Below are positions 12,384-22,220 of a stretch of DNA of 64,000 nucleotides, piece by piece. Below the pieces are notes generated by a model. The model was not told where the DNA came from. It saw only the letters and a program-made list of their open reading frames with translations, and did not search any database. The DNA comes from Hybos culiciformis. Its lineage: Eukaryota; Arthropoda; Insecta; Diptera; Hybotidae. The stretch covers positions 23,671,557-23,735,556 of the forward strand of contig OZ023273.1 in the NCBI GenBank assembly GCA_964007475.1. Direction: 5' to 3'. Each line of letters opens with the position of its first letter. Within the stretch, counting starts at the first letter, position 1. The position numbers and the translations under genes are program-made.

Positions 12384-12757
12384 TTACAAAAAATCATTTT
12401 CATCTTGAGCGGCTGTTGCTGCACGCTCTTTCAAAAGTTGGATCAAACTTGCTCTTTTGCCAAACCTTGAGAAAGAAAAAAAAATTTAGGAGTTTTATAA
12501 ATTCCTATAAATATCAATTAAGATAATCATTGGTTTCAAAATTACCTTGGTCTTGCGACACTAGCATAATATGAATCCAAATCTTGAAGATATTTTAATG
12601 CATCTGCCATGTTGTTTACATCGTTATTTCGAGGTGGACGAGACATAGCCGCAAAAACATTGCCAGACAATAATATCAAACAAAATATTATACCAATTCG
12701 ATAACTTAGCATTGATTTGTTTGTTCCCAAATGTGATGATGATTTTGTGACTGACAT
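12384..12757 (-). CDS. NPF: Neuropeptide F precursor
   Basis: Exons 12757-12546 and 12465-12384 join across an 80-nt intron to 97 residues. NPF is the invertebrate member of the NPY family, a secreted amidated brain-gut hormone acting on a G-protein-coupled receptor. The hydrophobic core MLSYRIGIIFCLILLSGNVFA is the signal peptide; translation may start at this Met (12712) or 15 codons earlier at 12757. The mature peptide begins around SRPPRNNDVNNMADALKYLQ and ends in ARPRF, followed by GKR: Gly for amidation and a dibasic cleavage site. A 20-odd-residue C-terminal propeptide (ASLIQLLKERAA...) follows. The intron interrupts the codon of the penultimate Arg of RPRF, the position known for NPY/NPF genes. 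Further 5' non-coding exons may exist but were not located. A gypsy element lies 199 bp upstream of the ATG. Confidence 0.92.
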
Positions 12758-12956
12758 TTTCAAAAATTGTTTAATTATAATTTTCTTTTTCAATGAGTGA
12801 AATTTTTTTTAACAGGTCAGTTTTGATTTCTAGAATTATAAAAATTTTTTTTTTTTAAATTTAATTGAATTAACAACAAAATTGTTTTGTATTGTGCACA
12901 AAAAATGAAATTGTATAATACATATATATATATAATGTAATTTTAAAATATACATA

Positions 12957-13247
12957 TGTTACACTATTTTTATATGACTACTAATACTTTCAAATAATTT
13001 AACTTAAAAACACAACAATTAATAATAATAAGCACTATTAAATTAAATAATCACTCGAACAACTAACTGTTGCACCCAACGTTACACTTCAGACTCACTT
13101 TATCAATCCACGAAGAATACTAACACAACAGCTAGCTTTCTCCTTCTACTTTTTTACAACTTTTCTAAAAAAGAAGAAAGGTGATATCATTTAAATGTAT
13201 AGCAATAGAGAAGGGATTTTTCTCTTAAAAATATTAATTGCGTTACA
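12957..13247 (-). repeat. 3' LTR of the gypsy element
   Basis: This 291-bp repeat is identical to the copy at 18821-19111 except at 13193. Its outer edge is the one nearest the NPF gene. Confidence 0.95.
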
Positions 13248-13516
13248 TTCGGCCATCCGACTAAATTCATCGTCCCGATGAATGTCTACATTGCTCTAAG
13301 TACTAACTACTCATACTAATTAATTTACTTATTTTATTAAATTTCTAACGTAAGCGTATCTTTTACAAAGTTAGTAGACATCTAAATCGCACTATTATTT
13401 TAAAAAAAAAAAAAAAAAAAAACTACCACACAATCACTTATTATTATTATTCATGCATATTTTACTTTTTTTTTTTTTATAAATGCTTCAAATTAACTAC
13501 AATCTACCATGCAACA

Positions 13517-13605
13517 GATCACTCAAGACATAATCTTGATAATCCAATAACTACTTTCTTTTTTGAAAAATCCAAGTGATCACACAAGACATAATCTTGA
13601 TGATT
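13517..13605 (-). repeat. Imperfect repeats in the 3' non-coding part of the gypsy element
   Basis: GATCACTCAAGACATAATCT and GATCACACAAGACATAATCT recur about 60 bp apart, and a more diverged relative (CCAGACACAATCCGGATAAT) follows near 13640. No function is evident. Confidence 0.6.
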
Positions 13606-14059
13606 CAACCTTAAGATTTTCATTTCAGCTGGTCATACCAGACACAATCCGGATAATCCATCTGCTCAAATCAGACATAGTTTAACATTATTAGCCAATA
13701 ATGCACATTACTTTTTCTCATCAATTTTCATAACATCAAAACCAAATTCAAAATATTTCAACTTAATCAAAACATTTTCTTTTTTTTTTCATCCTTTTTT
13801 ATATTTAGATTTATCAAAGCTTAACCTTGATGATCATACCTCAAAATACAATTGACTTAATCAATTTATTTTACTTAACATTTATTTTCTGTTCCAAAAC
13901 TAGGCCTTTCTCAAATATTTGAAAAAAAAAAAAACAAATAATTTAAAAGATTGAAGTTTAACACACATTTTATTCATGTTTTTTAATTCAAATACAAAAT
14001 TTAAGATGTATATACATATAAGAGAATGAAATGTCAGATTCATAATTTTGTTCCAAATA

Positions 14060-17000
14060 TTATTCTTCGTCGTTGGATTCATCACTTAATTCATTTTCTG
14101 CCATATTGGATAAATTCAACCATGGTTTCATTCTGTCAGCTGCGAAAAGTGATCTGAACGGTTTTTGCTTTAGCTGAAGGGTTGGGCTATCCGAAATTTG
14201 ATAACGATCATTAGGTAAAATTTTTGAGACCATATAAGGTCCTTTATATCTGGGCAAGAGTTTTTTTGATCCACCAGTAGCAGAATAATCCGCTCTTATT
14301 AATACTAAATCACCTTCGTGATATTGTTGTGGTGGTTTTCTATTTTTATTAAATTTATTGGCTTGTTTCTTTTGTTCATTTTTAATGCGCTCTTCAATTG
14401 TTTTTCGAAAACTTTCTAAGTCTTTAAAATCTTTTTGTTCGTTATTTATACAATGCAATGCAAGAGTTAATTTATTATGAGTCATATTCGAGGGATCGTA
14501 TGTTAAAATAAGAGACTGAGCAGTACAACCAGTAATGCTATGTTTAATATTATTCAATCCCCATTGAATAGCTGAAATATTTGAATCCCAATCTTTTGCA
14601 TTATAAGTTTTTGTCATACTAGCAATTGCTCTATTTAAACTTTGGAATACTCTCTCGATTTGACCATTAGATCGAGGAGTTCGGACAGCTACTTGGGTAT
14701 GATGAATATTATTGTCAAAACAGTAACTAGCAAATTGTTTCGAGGTAAAAGCTGAACCCCGATCCGAAATAATTCTACTAGGCATTCCAAAATACTGTGA
14801 GATATCGTCTAATATTTTTAAAAGAGGCAATGTATTGCAAGTACGTACAGGTTTTAAAACTACATACTTTGAAAAAGCGTCAATAATTCCGATTACATAA
14901 CAATTACCTTTTCCCCCTTTTGGAAAAGGACCCACATGGTCAATGTGAATAGTGTGGAATGGAATTCCAATCTTGTCAATTGGATGGAGATGAAATCTTG
15001 TTTCATCGTCACCTCTCTTATTATACTTGCATTGTAAACAGTTATGAATGTATTTCTTAACAAGGTTCCTCATGTGAGGGAAATAATAATTTTTCTTTAT
15101 TAAGGCCAAAGTATTATCTAAGGCAAAATGTCCCACGCTGTCATGACAAGATTCAATTACCTTCCAATATAAACCTTTTGGGACCACAAATTTTAACTCT
15201 TCTTTAATTTTCTTGTATAATTTTTCTTTTACAATTGTATACTCCTTTTTAAAACTAGCAAGATTTTTCGAAGCAATCTCCCCCTTTAAGACTTTAATAA
15301 TACCCTCAAGTATAGGATCTTGTCGCTGTAATGTCGCAATCCAGTCTAACGTTGTAGTTCCAATAGTCATTTGACTACATGCAACGGTAGTAGTCTCCTT
15401 AGCCTCGGAAACAGGAGCTCTACTTAAACTATCTACGTGTTGCATATTTTTCCCAGGTCTGTGAATCATAGTAAAGTCATATTCTTGGATTTTCAACCAC
15501 CACCTACTAATTTTTCCTGACAATTTTATTTTTGAGTTAGCCATTTTTAAAGCTTGACAATCAGTTATTATAGAAAACTTTTTATTCATAAGATAATACC
15601 GAAAACGTTCTAAACTGTCAACTACAGCCAAAGCTTCCAATTCGTAACTGTGATATTTGGATTCTGATTCAGTGGTAGCTCGGCTATAATAAGCAATGAC
15701 CCCTTTAATTCCATCATGGTCTATCTGAAATAATATTCCTGATAATCCTATAGAGCAAGCATCCGTATGTAATTCATGATTTAATTTATAATCATAAATT
15801 GCAAGAATAGGCCTTGTGCATAATTTAAGTTTTAATAAATCAAAAGATTTTTGTTGTAAATCTGTCCATTCAAAAATTTTATCTTTACACAATAATGAAC
15901 TAATAGGTTTCGCTATTATTGCGTAACTTTCAATAAACTTTCTAAAGAAACCTGTGAGACCCAAAAATCTTCGAACTTCTGTAATTGTATTTGGCTTAGG
16001 AAAATCCCTTATTGACGATATATTTTTGTCACCCGGTTGTATTCCTTGACTATCTACTTCATGTCCTAAAAAGGAAATTTTTTTAGCGAAAAATTTACTT
16101 TTTTTCAAATTAATAGTTAACCCTTCCTCACGTAAATATTCTAAAAATTTCTTCACAGAAATTAAATTTTCCTCAACACTAAAATCAGATAACATGACAT
16201 CATCTACATATATCACACATTTATCAGAATGCATTTTCCTAGAAATATTATTCATCATTCTCATGAAAACGGCAGGTGCATTCGATAAACCAAAAGGCAT
16301 TCTTTTAAATTGATATTGCCCTGATGGAGTCACAAAAGAAGTATATTTTTTTGAATTTTCTTCCAAGGGTATTTGATAATAACCTGACATTAAATCTATG
16401 CTTGTAAAAACTTTAGAACCAGCAAACGAATTTAATTGTTCCTCCATATTAGGTACGGGAAAATACTCACGAACAATAACTTTATTCATTGATCTGTAAT
16501 CTATGCACATACGGTATTCACCTGATTTCTTCGGTACCAAAATGACAGGACTAGAATATTCTGAACTTGACTCCTCAATTATGTCATTTTCTAATAGATC
16601 TTTGATTATGTTTTCTAAAATTTCAACTTGTCCATAAGGAACACGGTACGGTTTATATCTTATAACTTGGTCTTTATTTACATTTAAATTCATTTGAAAA
16701 TTTTTCGAAACCCCTAACTCTTTTAATTCCAAGGCTACTACATCTCTAAACTCGTTTAAAAGTTCAACCAGATTTAATTTTTGACCCTCATTTGTATTTT
16801 CACCAAAATTTAAATCATTGATTTCTAATACTTTCCTTTCAACTCTCATCTGTTGGCCACCTTGTGTTATAATCGCATCAATAACATTAGACGTACTGGA
16901 TTGGTTATCTTTCAAAACATTGAGACTACCAAATCTCTTAACAATTAACACTTGAGGATTATTCAAAAAATTTCTCCCTACAAGTACAGGTATGTCTTGG

Positions 17001-18307
17001 TAATCATCTGGTACTACTAAAATTTCAACATTCAAAGTCACATCATTCACAGTAAGTGTTTTTTCCATCTGCCCCGAAACTCTATAAAACCCACCTCCAA
17101 AACCTTTTAGCTCTACATCACACGGTCTAAAATTTAAACCTAATCGATTTGCAGTAGAAACCTTAATTGTCGTACAATCACTGCCTAAATCTAAAAATGC
17201 ATCTAAACTTTCGTTGTCTATTATTACTTTTTTAAAACACTCATTTTCCTTTCCATTATATTGTATAACCCGAACATTTTTATTATCTTTAATTGTATTT
17301 TTAGATTTTTTTGGACAATTATTTGCGTAATGCCCAGGAGCTGAACAATAAAAACATAACTTCGAGTTCCAATTTTGTTTCCAGGATTGACAATTTTTTG
17401 AAAAATTTTCTTGGCTCCCAAGAAATTTATTATTATCCCTAAATTTGTTGTATGGGCGATAATTATTATAATGGTGTTGTTGCTGATAATTATCATTTGT
17501 TTTAAAACTATTCGAATAATTTTTTTGCTGCCATTTTAGGCCATCAGAATTTTTAACCGGCTTATTCGCCCGCTGAAATTTTTCCCTAATCTTATAATAG
17601 TCATCCATGGATTCTAAATTTTTAAGTTCCCTCAAGGTGTCATGAAGCGTTTTTGGTCTAGTAGCTTCAACCCGGTTGCTTAGCTCCTTATTATTTAACC
17701 CCGAAATAATGTAAGAAATAATTTCAGACTCTGGTAAATTTAATTTCTTAGCAATCGCAACTACATTGTAGAAATAACTTTCTACACTTTCATTTTCCGT
17801 CTTTTGCCTACACATTAATTTACACATTAGAGCCGATTTATTTTGAACCGAAGGAAAAGCCAATAAAAAATTTTTCTTAAACTCACCCCAAGTTTTCAAA
17901 ACCAACCGTTCAGCTACATGCCACTGTGTTGCAGATCCTCGCAACTGCGCTCCTGCATAAAATAACATTGCCAAGTCAGTCCAACCATAAATCATTTTTA
18001 AATTTTCCAACGTGTCAATCCATTCCGATGCAATCACATCACCACCTGGGTCAAATTCCGGAATTAGCATTTTTGCCTCCATCAATGTCATCTTCATAGC
18101 ATCGCTTTGAATACTTCCTTCACTAGGCCTTGTTGCAGATTCCGACGTGTTCACATTTGCTAAGTCCATTTGATTTCCATTCCTCAACAATGCAACCTCT
18201 TTTTCCAGCTCCGCAATCTTCTCCCTGCATTGGTGAATAATTAATTCATTTGGAGCCTTTCTTTTGGTCGCTGGCTTTCTAGAAGTTGATGCTTCCATTT
18301 CTTCCAT
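14060..18307 (-). CDS. Gag-Pol polyprotein of Ty3/gypsy retrotransposon, 1,415 residues
   Basis: One uninterrupted frame encodes capsid and enzymes, with no gag/pol frameshift. Approximate positions: gag to residue 310; a CCHC zinc knuckle CFYCSAPGHYANNC near 317; aspartic protease with LDLGSDCTTI near 372, where DLG replaces the usual D[ST]G; reverse transcriptase with MPFGLSNAPAVF and the active-site box YVDDVM near 700; RNase H with HTDACSIGL near 850 and ELEALAVV; integrase with an HHCC finger (HDSVGH ... CLQC) at 1054-1090; and the DDE core (Asp in IHIDHVG, Asp in ISDRGS, Glu in GQIERVF) at about 1122, 1181 and 1216. The C-terminal segment has the GDLVLIRAD and LLPRYKGPY integrase-tail motifs. 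The whole frame looks intact. The start is the ATG at 18307, about 510 bp inside the 5' LTR. Confidence 0.95.
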   Translation of the reverse strand: MEEMEASTSRKPATKRKAPNELIIHQCREKIAELEKEVALLRNGNQMDLANVNTSESATRPSEGSIQSDAMKMTLMEAKMLIPEFDPGGDVIASEWIDTLENLKMIYGWTDLAMLFYAGAQLRGSATQWHVAERLVLKTWGEFKKNFLLAFPSVQNKSALMCKLMCRQKTENESVESYFYNVVAIAKKLNLPESEIISYIISGLNNKELSNRVEATRPKTLHDTLRELKNLESMDDYYKIREKFQRANKPVKNSDGLKWQQKNYSNSFKTNDNYQQQHHYNNYRPYNKFRDNNKFLGSQENFSKNCQSWKQNWNSKLCFYCSAPGHYANNCPKKSKNTIKDNKNVRVIQYNGKENECFKKVIIDNESLDAFLDLGSDCTTIKVSTANRLGLNFRPCDVELKGFGGGFYRVSGQMEKTLTVNDVTLNVEILVVPDDYQDIPVLVGRNFLNNPQVLIVKRFGSLNVLKDNQSSTSNVIDAIITQGGQQMRVERKVLEINDLNFGENTNEGQKLNLVELLNEFRDVVALELKELGVSKNFQMNLNVNKDQVIRYKPYRVPYGQVEILENIIKDLLENDIIEESSSEYSSPVILVPKKSGEYRMCIDYRSMNKVIVREYFPVPNMEEQLNSFAGSKVFTSIDLMSGYYQIPLEENSKKYTSFVTPSGQYQFKRMPFGLSNAPAVFMRMMNNISRKMHSDKCVIYVDDVMLSDFSVEENLISVKKFLEYLREEGLTINLKKSKFFAKKISFLGHEVDSQGIQPGDKNISSIRDFPKPNTITEVRRFLGLTGFFRKFIESYAIIAKPISSLLCKDKIFEWTDLQQKSFDLLKLKLCTRPILAIYDYKLNHELHTDACSIGLSGILFQIDHDGIKGVIAYYSRATTESESKYHSYELEALAVVDSLERFRYYLMNKKFSIITDCQALKMANSKIKLSGKISRWWLKIQEYDFTMIHRPGKNMQHVDSLSRAPVSEAKETTTVACSQMTIGTTTLDWIATLQRQDPILEGIIKVLKGEIASKNLASFKKEYTIVKEKLYKKIKEELKFVVPKGLYWKVIESCHDSVGHFALDNTLALIKKNYYFPHMRNLVKKYIHNCLQCKYNKRGDDETRFHLHPIDKIGIPFHTIHIDHVGPFPKGGKGNCYVIGIIDAFSKYVVLKPVRTCNTLPLLKILDDISQYFGMPSRIISDRGSAFTSKQFASYCFDNNIHHTQVAVRTPRSNGQIERVFQSLNRAIASMTKTYNAKDWDSNISAIQWGLNNIKHSITGCTAQSLILTYDPSNMTHNKLTLALHCINNEQKDFKDLESFRKTIEERIKNEQKKQANKFNKNRKPPQQYHEGDLVLIRADYSATGGSKKLLPRYKGPYMVSKILPNDRYQISDSPTLQLKQKPFRSLFAADRMKPWLNLSNMAENELSDESNDEE

Positions 18308-18465
18308 TTTTTTTTAAATTTGAATTTTTAAATTCAACAGTTTTTTTTTTTTTAAATTTTAATTTTAAAATTCAACAGTTTTTTTTTTTTAAATTTTAAT
18401 TTTAAAATTCAACAGTTTTTTTTTTTAATTTTAATTTTAAAATTCAACAGTTTTTTTTTTTTTTT
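18308..18465 (-). repeat. Tandem repeat in the gypsy 5' leader
   Basis: Four consecutive copies of a roughly 40-bp unit, on the plus strand a T-run followed by AATTTTAAAATTCAACAG-like sequence, lie directly before the gag start codon. The copies differ mostly in T-run length, which points to slippage. Confidence 0.85.
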
Positions 18466-18820
18466 AATAATTTGAAAAATTGATTTTATTTTTAAACTTG
18501 AAACTTGTTCTTGTTTGATCAACTGATAAACGTAGAATGCCCCAAAATTTTAATTTAATTTTCTTCCTTAAATCCTTTTTTTTTTAAACTCCCACTTTTA
18601 AATATTTTAAAACGTTTAACAAAACACGTAACTATGTCGTGATTCAAAACCCTCCTTTTTTTTTTACATTTTTTTATTTCATTATATTAGGCGAAACTTA
18701 ATAGAAATTTTTTTTCATGCAAGGATGTAGTAATTTTTTTTTTTTTTTTTAATTTCACAAACACATTTTTAAATTCTATTCAAACCTTTGAGAACCGAGT
18801 AATTATCCCACTTCTGAAAA

Positions 18821-19111
18821 TGTTACACTATTTTTATATGACTACTAATACTTTCAAATAATTTAACTTAAAAACACAACAATTAATAATAATAAGCACT
18901 ATTAAATTAAATAATCACTCGAACAACTAACTGTTGCACCCAACGTTACACTTCAGACTCACTTTATCAATCCACGAAGAATACTAACACAACAGCTAGC
19001 TTTCTCCTTCTACTTTTTTACAACTTTTCTAAAAAAGAAGAAAGGTGATATCATTTGAATGTATAGCAATAGAGAAGGGATTTTTCTCTTAAAAATATTA
19101 ATTGCGTTACA
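18821..19111 (-). repeat. 5' LTR of the gypsy element
   Basis: This 291-bp LTR would drive transcription leftward through gag-pol and toward NPF. It is followed on the outside by CATA, matching the tetranucleotide beside the other LTR. Confidence 0.95.
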
Positions 19112-19329
19112 CATATAAATAAATTGTACTCTCTACTAAGCAATGTTTCATTTTTTTTCACGTAGGATTTTCATCATGTGGCCTTGGATTTAGCAAGCTT
19201 AAAATTAATTCAAATTTAATTTTAACTCTTAGTTTCTTATTTTATATTTTCGATAAGTCACAATTTTAATAACGTTAGAAATATTTTATATCATTTTTAG
19301 TTTTAATTCTATATTCCTTCTATGTCCCT

Positions 19330-19550
19330 TTTTTTTAACTCCCACATCGCAAAATGACATAATTCCCACAATAAGTTTCTTTTTCACAACTTAACCTGTG
19401 GCTATGCGGCCAGAGGCCTTTTTCCGTGTCTCTGCGGGGCTTCGGGGATTAAAAACCCCTTTTTGCAACGTAATCTATGGTTATTATATTTTCGTGGGTC
19501 TTATGACCTGGGAATTAAAAAAGTGGGAAATATAACGTCTAGCCGAATTA
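19330..19550. other. GC-richer island of unknown nature
   Basis: Within very AT-rich surroundings, segments such as GCGGCCAGAGGCCTTTTTCC and GTCTCTGCGGGGCTTCGGGG stand out. Loosely inverted pieces (TTTTAACTCCCAC at the left, AAAAAAGTGGGAAA at the right) hint at an old repeat element. There is no open frame of note. Confidence 0.35.
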
Positions 19551-21939
19551 TGTAAATCGATTCTAGTGGAATAAAATTTATTTTGACAGGCTATATTTTA
19601 TTATTTTCATGCGAAAAATTAAAAAAATATATTGTAGGTAAGTAAATTGTTAAAAAACAAATTTTTGTGTTGAACTTGAACTTCAATTTGAACTAAATAA
19701 ATTCATTAATAATAATTATTGAAACTTTTTGTATGAATTTTGATTGAAAACGAAGAATAATCCTTTCTATTTTATCACACAATAATTAAGAAAAAGAAAA
19801 ATCTATATAAATATGTGTATAACTGAATTTTCTCCCATTTATATTGTCAATTTTACTAAAACCATAAAATTATTGAAATCTTATAAATTTTCCTTTCATA
19901 TCTTTCCTCTTTGTGTTTTTCTTTATATTAAGAAATATTTTCATATGAATAGGTGGGATCTATAGATTTAATTCATATTATGAAAAGGTATTTTTAGAAT
20001 TTAAAACATTTATATTTATGTATCTAAATTTGAAATTAAGGGTTTTTTTTTAAATTTATCATTTTATTTCAATTCTTATTTGAAAAAAAATAATTTATGT
20101 CGTATAATTTTATATCTTAACTTATTCGAAACTTAATTATAGGTGATTTCTCAAAAATCAAAAATTTTTTTTTGATCCTATAATTTTCCAAATGTTCAGT
20201 TGTATTACGGTGCACGCACGGGCTACCTTCAAGTTTTAGTTATTCATAATATGTCTTCGCCTATCGTATACATACATATACATACATTTCGTGGTTTATT
20301 CTAATGTCAAACTAATTGCTGTTGCTAGGAAATTATATTTCATTTTATAATTTAGTCGGAATAAAACTAATAATCATATTGAAAATTCATTTGAACTAGA
20401 CGTAAATAAAATTTTTAAATAGTAACCTTCGTAGACCGAAATGAACGAAGCATATTTGTAATAAGTACATAGGTAAACTTTATAAAATGACAAACATTTT
20501 CCGTAATAAAGAATAAATTCAATCAATACTTAAATATTTACAAAGGATTGGGAATATTAAAAAATTATTACATATTATATTAACAACTTGTTGTGAAGAT
20601 TGATCGATTTATTTTATGATTTTAGGAAGATAGTAATTTTAATTTTAATTTTAAATAGAAAAAGGCAAATCCTTTTTTTTTCTATAAACATAAATAAACA
20701 TACATAATTTTTATTGGGTATATAGTAAGCAATTGAACATAAAATATCTGTAAATATTTTAAATTATTGCCTCTTTCATAAAATATTAATTTTTTCGATT
20801 ACTACTTTATTTTAAATGTACAAAATCGACATCTATTAAGTTATTTATTTCTATTTAATATGGAAATAAGTCACCATTCGCTAAAGGACCAATTTTTTTT
20901 AAGGTGATAAAAATTTATTTCAAAGTTATTTAAATGGGCAAAATATAAAATTTAACATAATTTAAATAGTCTCATAGCGAAAAAACTAATAAAGTGTGAT
21001 ATGAAATTTCTTCCACTAAGTATAATATTTATAAGGTTAAAGGATATGATTTGAATAACACTTTATAACGTCATATAATATTACAGATACGAACAATTTT
21101 ATTTTATTATACCTTTATTTTGCCCCTAAATGGTACTATAGTGAACATATTAGACAATAATTTCTAAGTGTAAAATTTATATTTTATTAAATGTAATGAA
21201 TGCATTTGTTCTACATTAATCTTTTATAGTTCGTTGGGATTTTAGGTTGAAATAATTGAGAAAATAATTCATTTCAATATATCTTTTGCCTTAGAATGTA
21301 ATACATACTGAAATATTCTTTTTGACAATGCAATTTTTTTTAATATTTGTTTATTTAAGGTTTTATCATTTTAATCTCAGTAAAATTTAATAGATAAGTT
21401 CATAATTTTTCTGCAAAAGAATTTAAACTAAAATTATTTTTTAAATACACGTTAAAACCTCAAATTCGTTAATACTTAAAATAAACCCACTAGGAAATTT
21501 TGTTTTATTTTAAAAAAATATTTTTAAGTAACCGGATTAGGGGTCATAGCAATATTTTCTTATTTTATATAAAATTTTTAAAATAATATGTATTAACAGA
21601 AAATATTTGCCTAATATTTTTATCCTTAAATCTTTTTAGGTTATGTATAAAAAAAATTGCCGGTATACGATAAATATTTGATGATAAAATATTTATGAAT
21701 GTTTTTTTTCAATAACCAGTAATAATGGTCGATATTACAATATCCACCAATTTGTTTTTCTCACAATTATTGAAATATTCCTTCAAAAACATTTATGATA
21801 AATGTTTTTTTTCTATCGGTACGTAAAATTGGATTGATTAAAATTTATACCTAAATTACTCTCAGTGAAAATACTAAAACTTTTCAAATTTAAAATATAC
21901 ATATTTCTTAAATTACAAAAAAGTTATAAACTATCAACT

Positions 21940-22220
21940 GTCAAAATGTGTGTTTTACTGATCGCTTTTGCTAAAATCATCAACAATCTGTGCTTAATTA
22001 TGAATTATTCATTGAATTGGCCTAATCATGTCGATTTGGTTACTAGTCGAGTGTACCTAGTTCTTCCTAGATATCTTTGGAAATCCTCTAACTATTTACC
22101 AGCTAATATAAAGTTGTAACTAGTAAAATCTCTTTTGGTCGCTATATATCTTACGTAGACGTGTTTATGCGAATTTTTAAGAAACTACAATTAATATTCA
22201 ATTCTGACCAAAAAACCGCA
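21940..22220 (+). pseudogene. Remnant of a non-LTR retrotransposon reverse transcriptase
   Basis: The translation AKIINNLCLIMNYSLNWPNH, then VTSRVYLVLPRYLWKSSNYL, then (after a stop at 22117-22119) LVKSLLVA, then in the next frame SYVDVFMRIFKKLQLIFNSD. This follows the conserved order found after the catalytic core of insect jockey/R1-like reverse transcriptases: a K-LG-x-MN-x-TLxW block, an LWKSxxxLP block, a VKSLLxPxLxY block and a KLQxAFN block. A stop and a frameshift show it is dead. The match is from memory of the family pattern. Confidence 0.55.

Larger units (their letters stand above)
12957..19111 (-). mobile_element. Full-length Ty3/gypsy LTR retrotransposon, 6,155 bp
   Basis: Two direct 291-bp LTRs bound an internal region with a single long gag-pol frame on the minus strand. 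The LTRs start TGTTACA and end GTTACA on the plus strand, so in element orientation they begin TG and end CA. The tetranucleotide CATA stands on both sides (12953-12956 and 19112-19115) and is the likely target duplication. The LTRs differ at one position only (A at 13193, G at 19057), which indicates a recent insertion. Protease, reverse transcriptase, RNase H and integrase follow in gypsy order. No envelope frame exists: the 800 bp between gag-pol and the 3' LTR have no long frame. A candidate primer-binding site beginning TGGGAT lies about ten bases inside the 5' LTR; I cannot assign its tRNA. Confidence 0.95.

Noticed and set aside
12758..12793. N-terminal extension of NPF (MKKKIIIKQFLK)
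   Set aside because: It would need a TTG start. The first ATG is at 12757, and the signal peptide lies downstream of it.
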